From DATATV01 sp035551355 (GTDB lineage Bacteria; Actinomycetota; Actinomycetes; Mycobacteriales; Pseudonocardiaceae), in assembly GCA_035551355.1 (NCBI GenBank), contig DASZNF010000053.1, positions 1 to 64,000 on the forward strand: a stretch of DNA of 64,000 nucleotides, written 5' to 3'. Shown here one piece after another: positions 35,476-43,401 of the stretch. Position numbers and translations under genes: made by a program. Position 1 is the first letter of the stretch. Each line of letters starts with the position of its first letter. The notes below the pieces were generated by a model. That model ran no database searches. It was given only the letters and a program-made list of their open reading frames with translations, and had not been told where the DNA came from.

Positions 35476-35921
35476 TGCGCACCACGCGGATCGTGTTGGC
35501 GCTGGCCGGATTGGCCGCGCTGGGCTACGGCATCTCGCTGGTGGTGCCCTTCGCCATCGGCTCACCGGAGAGCGCTCGGTCCACAGTGGAATTCCTGGTC
35601 GGCGGACCGGTGGTGCACGACGGCATCGTGGCGCCCGTCGTGGGCGTGGTCGGCCTGCTCATCGCCCGGAAGCTGCCTCGGCACTGGCGCACTCCGGTGC
35701 GGTTGGGCGCGGCGATCTCGGCTGTGCTCGGGCTGATCGCCGTGCCCGCGTTGTGGCGCGGGTACGCCGGTCTGCACAATCCCGGGCTGGACGACCGGAA
35801 CTACCCGCTCGGCCTGCTGCTGGCGTTGCTGGTGGTCTGGCTGGTGGTGGTCGCCGCTGCCCTCGCGCGGCGACGCACCGACCAGCCACCCCCGACCGCT
35901 GTGGGTCGTCAGAACCGTTGA
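35475..35921 (+). CDS. Small membrane protein in the molybdo-oxidoreductase operon
   Basis: A 148-residue protein with four predicted TM helices (IVLALAGLAALGYGISLVV, VHDGIVAPVVGVVGLLIA, LGAAISAVLGLIAVPALW, GLLLALLVVWLVVVAAALA) and an Arg-rich cytoplasmic tail. The ATG at 35475 shares a base with the preceding stop (TGATG), so translation is coupled to the molybdo-oxidoreductase. No family recognised; probably an accessory or quinone-side subunit (inference). It converges on the GH64 gene 1 bp away. Confidence 0.7.
   Translation: MRTTRIVLALAGLAALGYGISLVVPFAIGSPESARSTVEFLVGGPVVHDGIVAPVVGVVGLLIARKLPRHWRTPVRLGAAISAVLGLIAVPALWRGYAGLHNPGLDDRNYPLGLLLALLVVWLVVVAAALARRRTDQPPPTAVGRQNR
35580..35590 (+). 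repeat. Iterated palindrome copy (CAG form)
   Basis: TCCACAGTGGA inside the small membrane gene at 35475, using the rare codon ACA. Confidence 0.7.
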
Positions 35922-35922
35922 A

Positions 35923-37086
35923 TCAGAACGCCGTGAGGGTCAGCGTGCACTGGGTCGGCGCGTTGTCCTGCACGTAGGAGGCGAACCCGGCGACGTCGTC
36001 GAACGGGAAGCCGTAGGCCTTGCCGTCGACCATCTGGTCGTGGATGGCCTTGGAGTAGTAGTTGGTCGGCGCGTTCTGGTAGAAGGTGCCCGCGTCGGTG
36101 CCCGGCTGAGTGGACTGGGTCAGCAGGGTGGACCGGTTGAATCCGGCGGCCAGGATGGCCGCGACCGGGCCGGTCACGCCGTCGTTGGGCGCGGCCAGCG
36201 CACCGTTGCAGTAGAAGATGTCCAGGGTCTTGGGCTTGCTGAACGGGGCCACCCCGCCGGAGAAGGTGAACTGATCGCCCGACACCTGGCCGGTGTAGGT
36301 CGCGGTGCCGGTGTTCACCGTCAGCGTGGACGAGGCGTACTGACTCCACACCTGGTCGACGTAGGAGTCGTAGTAGGTGGCCGCGAACACGCCGGTGTCG
36401 ATGCCGTGGCCCGGCGCGATGATGCGCAGGTTGTTCGGCACGATCAGGCCGGAGAAGTCGGTCTGCGCGGCCACCGCCTGGAAGATCGCGTTCCGGCCGC
36501 CGTCCTTGAGCTGGCCCACCGTCTGGTTCTGCGCGCCGACCAGGTTGACCGCCAGCGGAATGGCGAACTGGTCGACCATGGTGCTGTTGCAGAACATGCC
36601 GCTGTCGTTGTGGGTGAACTCGAAGAAATCGTGCAGCACGTTGTAACTCGGGTCGCCGGACACCCAGCCCGCCGGGTACTGCAGCGCGGCGTTGCCGTTG
36701 CCGTCGGTGACCACCTTGAACTTCAGCTTGTCGCCCATGGAGAAGTAGACCCGGCCGGACATGTTGGCCGGCAACGAGAAGTTCGTGTTGCCGGAACCGG
36801 CCAGCGGCACGGACAGGTCGGCGAAGCCGTCGGAACCGTTGAGCGACAACGACACCGGGGTCAGCGTGCCGTCCGGGGCCATGTAGGCCTGCTTGCCACT
36901 GCCCAGATCGGTGCCCACCACGTAGAAGTTGATCTGGCCGTTGGCGTAGCTGCCGCTGTTGTTGACGATGGTCATGGGCAAGGTGCCGGTCGCCGCGAAC
37001 GCGCGGTCGCTCAGCGCCGCGGAAATCAGCGGCGCGGCGACCAGCGCCGCGGAGGCCCGTCCGAGAAACGATCGACGGTTGAGCAC
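35923..37086 (-). CDS. Secreted GH64 endo-beta-1,3-glucanase
   Basis: A 387-residue GH64 laminaripentaose-producing glucanase-like protein. A Tat signal peptide is clear: NRRSFLGRASAAL with twin Arg, hydrophobic core and AFA cleavage near residue 32. The mature part matches GH64: YFSMGDKLKFKVV, GDPSYNVLHDFFEFTHND, FCNSTMVDQFAIPLAV, and a C-terminal Cys pair. Such enzymes degrade fungal cell-wall beta-1,3-glucan. GTG 37086 is fixed by GGAGG about 8 nt upstream. A 15-bp palindrome and a DasR-box-like sequence lie just upstream. Confidence 0.88.
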   Translation of the reverse strand: MLNRRSFLGRASAALVAAPLISAALSDRAFAATGTLPMTIVNNSGSYANGQINFYVVGTDLGSGKQAYMAPDGTLTPVSLSLNGSDGFADLSVPLAGSGNTNFSLPANMSGRVYFSMGDKLKFKVVTDGNGNAALQYPAGWVSGDPSYNVLHDFFEFTHNDSGMFCNSTMVDQFAIPLAVNLVGAQNQTVGQLKDGGRNAIFQAVAAQTDFSGLIVPNNLRIIAPGHGIDTGVFAATYYDSYVDQVWSQYASSTLTVNTGTATYTGQVSGDQFTFSGGVAPFSKPKTLDIFYCNGALAAPNDGVTGPVAAILAAGFNRSTLLTQSTQPGTDAGTFYQNAPTNYYSKAIHDQMVDGKAYGFPFDDVAGFASYVQDNAPTQCTLTLTAF

Positions 37087-37100
37087 TGCGAAACCTCCAG

Positions 37101-37129
37101 TTAAGACTGTCTTAATGGTCTGGACCTCT
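37101..37129 (-). promoter_or_regulatory. Palindrome plus DasR-box-like site upstream of GH64 gene
   Basis: TTAAGAC-T-GTCTTAA (37101-37115) is a perfect 15-bp odd palindrome ending 15 bp from the start codon. It abuts AATGGTCTGGACCTCT (37114-37129), which matches the DasR consensus ACTGGTCTAGACCAGT at 12 of 16 positions including the TGGTCT and GACC halves. Confidence 0.45.
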
Positions 37130-37250
37130 GGCCCGATACCCCTCCGACCATGGTCGTGTTCGCGCTCCCACGCAATCACTCATTTGGAGCAACGGACCAG
37201 TCGCGGGCGATGGGTTGCCTTACCCACTGCGGGTGTTCGAGGATCGGTGT

Positions 37251-38372
37251 ATGACTGGTCGCTCAACACCGCCGTTTCGCGCCGATCATGTGGGCAGCCT
37301 GCTGCGCCCGGCCCGGGTGCACGAGGCCCGCGAGAAGCTCGCTTCGGGCGCCATCACCACCGCTGACCTGCGTCAAGTCGAGGACGAGGCGATCCGGGAG
37401 GTGGTCGACATGCAGCGCGGCGCGGGTCTGCGCTCGGCCACCGACGGAGAGTTCCGTCGCGCCACCTGGCACATGGACTTCATCTACCAACTGCACGGGA
37501 TTGGCAAAAGTGAAGAAAAACTTCACGTCACCTTTCACAACGCCGCCGGCGACGTGGACTGGGAGCCCGCCGCGTTGCGGGTGCACGACCGGATCGGTCT
37601 GGATGGGACCATCTTCGGCGAGGACTTCGCCTTCCTGAAGTCCATCGTGGAACCGGGGATCACTCCGAAGCAGACCATCCCCTCGCCCAGCATGGTCTAT
37701 TACCGCGGCGGACGGAAGGCTGTGTCCGAAGAGGTCTATCCGGATCTGGAGGACTTCTACACCGACCTGGCCGCCGCGTACGCCAGGGAAATCGCGAACA
37801 TGGCCGAGCTGGGCTGCACCTACCTGCAGATGGACGACACCAGCCTGGCCTACCTCAACGACCCGGAGCAGCGCGCGCTGGTGGCCAGCATGGGCGGCGA
37901 CCCGGACAAGCAGCACGTGCGCAACATCCGCACCATGAACGCCGCGCTGGCCGACAAGCCCGAGGGCATGACCATCACCACCCACCTGTGCCGGGGCAAC
38001 TTCCGGTCCTCCTGGGTGGCCTCGGGCGGCTACGACTTCGTGGCCGACGCGTTGTTCAACGATCTCAACGTGGACGGCTACTTCCTGGAGTTCGACGACG
38101 AGCGCTCCGGCGGGTTCGAGCCGCTTCGGTTCGTGCCCAAGGGAAAGTACGTGGTGCTCGGGTTGGTCACCACCAAGCGCGGCCAGCTGGAGAGCGTGGA
38201 CGAGCTGCGCCGGCGCATCGACGCGGCCGCGAAGTTCGTTGACCTGGACCAGTTGTGCCTGTCCGGGCAGTGCGGCTTCTCCTCAACCGAGGAGGGCAAC
38301 ACGCTGACCCAGGACGAGCAGAAGGCCAAGCTGGAACGGATCGTGGAAACCGCCCAGCTGGTCTGGGGCTGA
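37251..38372 (+). CDS. Cobalamin-independent methionine synthase C-terminal-like protein
   Basis: A 373-residue MetE C-terminal-type barrel, comparable to YxjG/YxjH of Bacillus. The zinc ligands are visible in ITTHLCRGN (His, Cys) and LSGQCGFSS (Cys). The folate/homocysteine face includes ADHVGSLLRP and LQMDDTSLAYL. The N-terminal half of full MetE (about 350 residues) is absent. Probable role: methyl transfer to homocysteine or a related thiol from an undefined donor. ATG 37251 is preceded by GAGGA. A strong hairpin at 38379-38409 terminates it. Confidence 0.85.
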   Translation: MTGRSTPPFRADHVGSLLRPARVHEAREKLASGAITTADLRQVEDEAIREVVDMQRGAGLRSATDGEFRRATWHMDFIYQLHGIGKSEEKLHVTFHNAAGDVDWEPAALRVHDRIGLDGTIFGEDFAFLKSIVEPGITPKQTIPSPSMVYYRGGRKAVSEEVYPDLEDFYTDLAAAYAREIANMAELGCTYLQMDDTSLAYLNDPEQRALVASMGGDPDKQHVRNIRTMNAALADKPEGMTITTHLCRGNFRSSWVASGGYDFVADALFNDLNVDGYFLEFDDERSGGFEPLRFVPKGKYVVLGLVTTKRGQLESVDELRRRIDAAAKFVDLDQLCLSGQCGFSSTEEGNTLTQDEQKAKLERIVETAQLVWG

Positions 38373-38378
38373 CGCGAC

Positions 38379-38409
38379 CGGCCGGTCCGGCGCGCAGCCG
38401 GACCGGCCG
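38379..38409 (+). terminator. Terminator of the MetE-like gene
   Basis: Perfect 13-bp stem CGGCCGGTCCGGC / GCCGGACCGGCCG with a 5-nt loop, 6 bp after the stop codon. The next element is a copy of the iterated GTCCACAATGGAC motif. Confidence 0.75.
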
Positions 38410-38421
38410 TCCACAATGGAC
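38409..38421 (+). repeat. Iterated palindrome copy (CAA form)
   Basis: GTCCACAATGGAC, intergenic, 29 bp before the LMW phosphatase start and directly after a terminator stem. Confidence 0.75.
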
Positions 38422-38449
38422 TATTCGAGCATCCCGTAGGCTGTCGGTC

Positions 38450-38908
38450 GTGCACATCAGCTTCGTCTGCAGCGGCAACATCTGCCGCTCCCCCACCGCC
38501 GCGATCGTGTTCGCCCACGCGCTGGACGAGGCCGGGCTGGCCGACCAGGTGCGGGTGACCAGCGCCGGCATCGGCCCGTGGCACGCCGGGGACCCGATCG
38601 ACGAGCGCGCGGGCGAGATCCTGACCCGGCACGGCTACCCGATCGACCACGTGGCCGCCCAGGTCGGCCCCGACCACCTGACCGCGGATCTGTTCCTGGC
38701 CATGGACTCCGGCCACGAGAAGGCCCTGCGCCGCCTGGTCGACGACCCGGCGAGGGTACGCCTGCTCCGCTCCTTCGACCCGGCCGCCGGCCCCGATCTG
38801 GACGTGCCGGACCCCTACTACGGCGGCCCGGAAGGCTTCGACGACGTGCTGGCCATGATCGAGGCGGCCATGCCCGGCCTGGTGGACTGGGTTCGCGAGC
38901 ACCGGTGA
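38450..38908 (+). CDS. Low-molecular-weight protein-tyrosine-phosphatase family protein
   Basis: A 152-residue LMW-PTP. The P-loop VCSGNICRSP holds nucleophile Cys7 and Arg13, and the general-acid loop is DVPDPYYGG. It overlaps the fructosamine kinase gene by 4 bp. Bacterial LMW-PTPs next to fructosamine-3-kinase homologues have been described as ribulosamine-5-phosphate phosphatases, so a protein-deglycation role is as likely as tyrosine dephosphorylation. GTG 38450 is the only start that keeps the P-loop at the N-terminus. Confidence 0.9.
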   Translation: MHISFVCSGNICRSPTAAIVFAHALDEAGLADQVRVTSAGIGPWHAGDPIDERAGEILTRHGYPIDHVAAQVGPDHLTADLFLAMDSGHEKALRRLVDDPARVRLLRSFDPAAGPDLDVPDPYYGGPEGFDDVLAMIEAAMPGLVDWVREHR

Positions 38909-39753
38909 CCACCGCCGACACCATCGCCCGCCTCACCGGACACGCGGCCACCCAGACCAGCCAACTGGGCGGCGCCCTGACCGAGGCCCGCCTCGACACC
39001 GGCGAGGTGGTCATCCTCAAACGCGGCTCCGGCGTCAACGCCGCCGCCGCGGAAGCCGCCGGACTCCGCTGGCTGGCCGCCACAGACACCGTTGCCGTGC
39101 CCCGAGTCCACGGCGCGGACGCCGACTGGCTGGCGATCGACCGAGTGCCGACCGGCCCGCCGACCGCGGCCGCCGCCGAACAACTGGGCCGAGACCTGGC
39201 CGGACTCCACGCAGCCGGCGCACCCGCCTTCGGCTCCCCGCCACCGGACGGCCCGATCGACGCCTGGATCGGCCTGGCGCCGATGCGCAACGTGACCGGG
39301 GACCACTGGCCCGACTGGTACGCCGAGCACCGCGTGCTGCCCTACGTCCGCCGAGCGGTCGACGATGCGACCCTGGACCGGCACGCCGCCGCGGTCTTCG
39401 ACCGAGTGGCCGAACGGCTGCCGGAACTGGCCGGACCGGCCGAGCTACCGGCCCGCCTGCACGGGGATCTGTGGAGCGGCAACGTGTTGTGGGGCGCGGA
39501 CGACCGGGCCTGGCTGATCGACCCGGCCGCCCACGGCGGCCATCGGGAGACCGATCTGGCCATGCTGCACCTGTTCGGCTGCCCCAACCTGGACCACGTG
39601 CTGGCCGGTTACCAGGAGGTCGCCCCACTGGCCGCCGGCTGGGCCGACCGCATCGGCCTCCACCAGCTGTTTCCCCTGCTCGTGCACACCGTCCTGTTCG
39701 GTGGCGGCTATGCCGGCCAGGCCCTGTCCGCGGCCCGGGCCGCACTGCGCTGA
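38905..39753 (+). CDS. Fructosamine kinase family protein
   Basis: A 282-residue ATP-dependent kinase of the fructosamine-3-kinase/aminoglycoside phosphotransferase fold. The nucleotide Lys lies in EVVILKRGSG, the catalytic loop is RLHGDLWSGNVLW and the metal site is WLIDPAAHGGHRETDLAML. Bacterial members mostly phosphorylate ribulosamines or erythrulosamines on proteins, which destabilises the adduct and repairs glycation. GTG start overlaps the LMW-PTP stop by 4 bp, so the phosphatase and kinase are coupled. Confidence 0.9.
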   Translation: MTTADTIARLTGHAATQTSQLGGALTEARLDTGEVVILKRGSGVNAAAAEAAGLRWLAATDTVAVPRVHGADADWLAIDRVPTGPPTAAAAEQLGRDLAGLHAAGAPAFGSPPPDGPIDAWIGLAPMRNVTGDHWPDWYAEHRVLPYVRRAVDDATLDRHAAAVFDRVAERLPELAGPAELPARLHGDLWSGNVLWGADDRAWLIDPAAHGGHRETDLAMLHLFGCPNLDHVLAGYQEVAPLAAGWADRIGLHQLFPLLVHTVLFGGGYAGQALSAARAALR

Positions 39754-39760
39754 GCCACCA

Positions 39761-39771
39761 TCCACAATGGA
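39761..39771 (+). repeat. Iterated palindrome copy (CAA form)
   Basis: TCCACAATGGA, intergenic, 8 bp after the fructosamine kinase stop and upstream of the chitinase promoter. Confidence 0.7.
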
Positions 39772-39807
39772 CAAATTGTGACCGACCGTGTCGGCATCGA
39801 TCCAGTG

Positions 39808-39836
39808 TTGACACCGTAGTGGTCTAGTCCAATTCT
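39808..39836 (+). promoter_or_regulatory. Chitinase promoter with DasR-like box
   Basis: TTGACA (39808-39813) is a consensus -35; 17 bp on, AATTCT (39831-39836) is a possible -10. Between and over them lies AGTGGTCTAGTCCAAT (39818-39833), matching the DasR consensus at 13 of 16 positions (or 14 if C/G is allowed at position 2). A DasR site overlapping the promoter is the classic arrangement for Streptomyces chitinase genes. Confidence 0.65.
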
Positions 39837-39902
39837 GAGCACAGCGTCGCGGCGATTTCCTCCCCCTGCACCTCTCGCTTTCGTTGTCCGACAGGAGTTC
39901 GC

Positions 39903-41654
39903 ATGCGTCTGCCCAGACCCGCCGCCGCGGTCACCGCAGCGTTAGTCGCCACGGTCACCGCGGCCGGATTCACCCTCGCCCTCGCGACCACGGCCAATGC
40001 CGCGACCGCCCTGCCCACCCACGTGTACGCGCCGTACTTCGAAACCTGGAACGGCGACAGCCTGTCCGGTCTGGCCGGCCAGTCCGGCGCCAAATACCTG
40101 ACCCTGGCCTTCCTGCAGACCGCCAGCGCGGGCTCCTGCACCGTCGACTGGGACGGCAGCACCAGCACTCCGGTGTCGTCCTCGGTCTACGGCAGCGACA
40201 TCAACACGTTGCGGGCCAACGGTGGCGACGTCATCCCGTCCTTCGGCGGCTACTCGGCCGACCACGGCGGCACCGAGATCGCGGACAGCTGCACCGATGT
40301 CAACCAGATCGCCGCGGCCTACGAGAACGTGGTCACCACCTACGGCGTGACCAGGCTGGACCTGGACACCGAGGACAACTCCCTGACCAACTCCGCGGGC
40401 ATCGACCGGCGCAACAAGGCCATCAAGATTGTCGAGGACTGGGCCGCGAGCACCGGCCGCACCGTGCAGTTCGCCTACACCCTGCCCGCCACCCCGACCG
40501 GCCTGAGTTCGGCGGGCGTGGCCGTGCTGCAGAACGCGGTCGGCAACGGCGCGCGGGTCGACGTGGTCAACGCGATGACCTTCGACTACTACATCGGCAC
40601 CACCCAGGAAATGGCCACCGACACCGAGTCCTCGGCCAACGGCATCTACAGCCAGCTGGCCGGCCTGTACCCGAGCAAGACGTCGACCCAGCTGTGGAAC
40701 ATGATCGGCGTGACCGAGATGCCCGGCATCGACGACTACGGCAGCGCCGAAACCTTCACCACCGCGGATGCCACCACGATCGAGAACTGGGCCGTCGGCA
40801 AGGGTCTGGGTGAGCTGTCCATCTGGGCGCTGCAACGCGACAACGGCGGCTGTCCCGGGACCGCGGGCGCGGGCACCTGCTCCGGGATCTCCCAGAACGC
40901 CTGGTACTTCGACAACACCTTCGAACCGTTCACCAGCGGCGGTGGCACCACCACCAACGACTTCTCGGTCTCGGTGTCGCCGTCGACCGCGTCGGTCACC
41001 GCAGGCGGCTCGACCACCGCGACGGTCGGCACCGCGGTCACCAGCGGCAGCGCCCAGACCGTCAGTCTGTCCGCCACCGGCGCCCCCTCCGGCGTCACCG
41101 TCTCTCTGTCCCCCACCTCGGTGACCGCAGGTGGCACCTCCACCCTGAGCGTCGCCACCTCCGCGTCGGCCGCCGCCGGCAGCTACCCGATCACCATCAC
41201 CGGCTCGGCCGGATCCGGTAGCCACAGCACCACGTTCACCCTCACGGTGGGCGGCGGCGGCACCGGAGGCGGCGGTAGCCTGACCAACGGCGGCTTCGAA
41301 TCCGGCAGCCTCAGCCCGTGGACCTGCCAGTCCGGCAGCGCCGTGGTCTCCAGCCCGGTCCACTCCGGCAGTCATTCCCTCCAGGTCGCCCCCACCTCGT
41401 CCCAAACCGGCGAGTGCGACCAGACGATCACGTTGTCCGCCAACAGTTCCCATACCCTCACCGCGTGGGTCCAGGGCAACTACGCGTTCGTCGGGGTCAC
41501 CGGCGCAGCCACCGCAAGCACCTGGGTGTCCGCCTCCGGCTGGACCCAGCTGACCGTCCCCTTCACCACCGGCTCCTCCGGCTCGGTCACCGTCTACGTC
41601 CATGGCTGGTACGCCCAGGGCAACGTCTACGCCGACGACATCTCCGTCAGCTGA
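39903..41654 (+). CDS. Secreted GH18 chitinase with C-terminal binding domain
   Basis: A 583-residue exported chitinase. The signal peptide is at 1-34 (ALATTANAA). The GH18 barrel (about 38-335) carries the active-site string RLDLDTEDN with catalytic Glu157. An Ig-like/FnIII-type repeat follows (about 345-445), then a Gly-rich linker and a beta-sandwich carbohydrate-binding module (about 460-583: NGGFESGSLSPWTCQSGSA). It hydrolyses chitin outside the cell. The promoter region has a DasR-like box, so induction by chitin breakdown products is expected. A perfect hairpin terminator lies 16 bp past the stop. Confidence 0.92.
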   Translation: MRLPRPAAAVTAALVATVTAAGFTLALATTANAATALPTHVYAPYFETWNGDSLSGLAGQSGAKYLTLAFLQTASAGSCTVDWDGSTSTPVSSSVYGSDINTLRANGGDVIPSFGGYSADHGGTEIADSCTDVNQIAAAYENVVTTYGVTRLDLDTEDNSLTNSAGIDRRNKAIKIVEDWAASTGRTVQFAYTLPATPTGLSSAGVAVLQNAVGNGARVDVVNAMTFDYYIGTTQEMATDTESSANGIYSQLAGLYPSKTSTQLWNMIGVTEMPGIDDYGSAETFTTADATTIENWAVGKGLGELSIWALQRDNGGCPGTAGAGTCSGISQNAWYFDNTFEPFTSGGGTTTNDFSVSVSPSTASVTAGGSTTATVGTAVTSGSAQTVSLSATGAPSGVTVSLSPTSVTAGGTSTLSVATSASAAAGSYPITITGSAGSGSHSTTFTLTVGGGGTGGGGSLTNGGFESGSLSPWTCQSGSAVVSSPVHSGSHSLQVAPTSSQTGECDQTITLSANSSHTLTAWVQGNYAFVGVTGAATASTWVSASGWTQLTVPFTTGSSGSVTVYVHGWYAQGNVYADDISVS

Positions 41655-41669
41655 CGCGGCAATCCTGAC

Positions 41670-41704
41670 GCGGGTGGGGCGACGGGAAACCGCGCCCCAC
41701 CCGC
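41670..41704 (+). terminator. Bidirectional-type terminator after the chitinase gene
   Basis: Perfect 12-bp stem GCGGGTGGGGCG / CGCCCCACCCGC with an 11-nt loop. It lies between the convergent chitinase and Pro/Thr-rich genes. The remaining 100 bp to 41803 show nothing else. Confidence 0.75.
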
Positions 41705-41803
41705 ACTCGTGGTGCGCGGAGACCGCAACCGCGAAGCACAACGCGCCAGCGGCCCGGCAAACAGGCAGCCCAGCTCACCTGACGACCCAGCGCACCCAGC
41801 AGC

Positions 41804-42475
41804 TCACCGACGAGACCGAGAACCACCCCCCGAACTGGCGGCAACCGCCCCACCGCCAACGACCAGCAGCACGGCGGTGACCGACCACCGCCGCTCCGAA
41901 GTCACCTGCGGACTGGCCTGGCTGGCCAGCTCCGCCCCCTGCTGCTCCTCCTTCTTCTTCGGCGCGGCCGCCCCCCACTGCACCGGCGGCGCCGGAGCCG
42001 GCTTGACCGGTGGCGGAGGAGGTGGCGGCGCCTGCGTACTGGGCGGCGTAGTGGTCGGCTGCATCGTCGTCGGCTGGGTCGTCGGTGGCTGAACCGGCAA
42101 CGGAACGACCGCCGGAGACGTGGTGGCCGGCGGAATCGTGGTCGGCGGCGGCGGAGTCGTCGTAGTGGGCGGTGGCGGAGGCAGCGTCGTAGTCGGGGGC
42201 GGCGGTGGCGGCGTGGTCGTCGGCGGCGGCGCAGTCGTGGTCGTCGTCGGTGGCGGGCACAGCGCAGGCCATGGCCCGTACATCGGGCGCTGGCAGATCA
42301 TCGGCGCCGGTCTACGGTCGGTATCACCGGCGTCGGCATTCGGGTGAGCAAAGACAACCGGAATCAGCGAAAGGCCAATGGCGCACCCGACACTTCCGAG
42401 GACACGCAACACACGATCGGGCGACAAATGTGTTCGCTCCCGTTCTTTGTGCACTATGCTCCGCGGTTTTTTCAC
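41804..42475 (-). CDS. Pro/Thr-rich exported protein with C-terminal TM anchor
   Basis: A 223-residue protein. A signal-type hydrophobic segment (about 24-44: VLRVLGSVGCAIGLSLIPVVF) follows a charged N-terminus. Residues 74-160 are almost only Pro and Thr (PPPTTTTTAPPPTTTPPPPPP and similar), a wall-spanning stalk. A second hydrophobic segment near the C-terminus (SVTAVLLVVGGGAVAAS) ends in an Arg-rich tail. There is no LPXTG-type sortase motif, so anchoring is by the TM segment. Function unknown. The low-complexity DNA repeats (GGTGG-type) invite replication slippage. Confidence 0.65.
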   Translation of the reverse strand: MKKPRSIVHKERERTHLSPDRVLRVLGSVGCAIGLSLIPVVFAHPNADAGDTDRRPAPMICQRPMYGPWPALCPPPTTTTTAPPPTTTPPPPPPTTTLPPPPPTTTTPPPPTTIPPATTSPAVVPLPVQPPTTQPTTMQPTTTPPSTQAPPPPPPPVKPAPAPPVQWGAAAPKKKEEQQGAELASQASPQVTSERRWSVTAVLLVVGGGAVAASSGGGSRSRR

Positions 42476-42560
42476 GTGCCCTCAAATCTGAGTTCATCGG
42501 TTTGGCGGATATGAGCCCAACACTAACCCGTGCTCTAATCGATGACCAGAAGGGAGCCGG

Positions 42561-43319
42561 ATGAATGTTTATCTGAACGGCCTGATTTGGGTGGCCGGCG
42601 CGGTGGTCGTCACCGCGGTGCTGATGGTCGTGATTCGACGATTCGTGCCGGAAGAACACCGGCATGCCAGCGACGAGGCGTCCAACCGGGTGTTCACGGT
42701 GGTCGCCGGCCTGCAGGCGGTGCTCATGGCATTCGTCCTGATCTCCGTGTTCGACGCGGCCGACTCCGCCCGCCAGGGCGCTACCCAGGAGGCCGATGAC
42801 CTGGTCGCGGTGTACTGGGACGCCGACCTGATGCCGCAGGCGGCCCGCGAGCAGATCCAGAAGCTGTCCCTGTCCTACGCCAGCACGGTGGCCGACTCGG
42901 AGTGGCCGGCGATGAGCCGTGGCCGCCCGGTGCCGGAGACCGGAAAAGAGGACCTCGACCGAATACACGACGCCATTTCCGGTATAAAACCGGCGGACTT
43001 TTCCGAGGAGGACCGGCAAACCCAGATAAACACAGATCTGTCCAACGTCTATCAGGCCCGGCAAACGCGCCTGGATGCCGCCTCGACCTCGGTGAATCCC
43101 ATTGTCTGGGTGGCTCTCATTGTCGGCGGCGCATTGTCCGTCGCGCTCACCTGCCTGTTCGGCGGGGAGAAAATCCGCACCCATGTCATCGTCGCCGGAA
43201 TTCTGGCCGGCACAGTGACAGTCCTGTTGTTCGCCACCTATCAACTCCAGAACCCGTTCGGCGGCGCGGTGCACGTCGGCCCGGACGCCTTCGACGCCGC
43301 CATGACCCAGTTCAGCTGA
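42561..43319 (+). CDS. DUF4239-like (bestrophin-like) membrane protein
   Basis: A 252-residue protein. Two N-terminal helices (LIWVAGAVVVTAVLMVVI and VAGLQAVLMAFVLISVFDAA), a charged central domain of about 110 residues and two C-terminal helices (IVWVALIVGGALSVALTCLF, THVIVAGILAGTVTVLLFATY) give the DUF4239 layout. DUF4239 proteins resemble bestrophin channels, but no transport function is proven. Several AAA/ATT codons in the central part differ from the GC-rich usage around it. It is divergent from the Pro/Thr-rich gene. Confidence 0.8.
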   Translation: MNVYLNGLIWVAGAVVVTAVLMVVIRRFVPEEHRHASDEASNRVFTVVAGLQAVLMAFVLISVFDAADSARQGATQEADDLVAVYWDADLMPQAAREQIQKLSLSYASTVADSEWPAMSRGRPVPETGKEDLDRIHDAISGIKPADFSEEDRQTQINTDLSNVYQARQTRLDAASTSVNPIVWVALIVGGALSVALTCLFGGEKIRTHVIVAGILAGTVTVLLFATYQLQNPFGGAVHVGPDAFDAAMTQFS

Positions 43320-43401
43320 CCGCGCCCGCGCTGGGGGACACCGGTCGCTCACCGTCACCGGGGTGGTGGGCGGCCGGCCGGCGTCGGGCCCGGCTTGGCG
43401 C

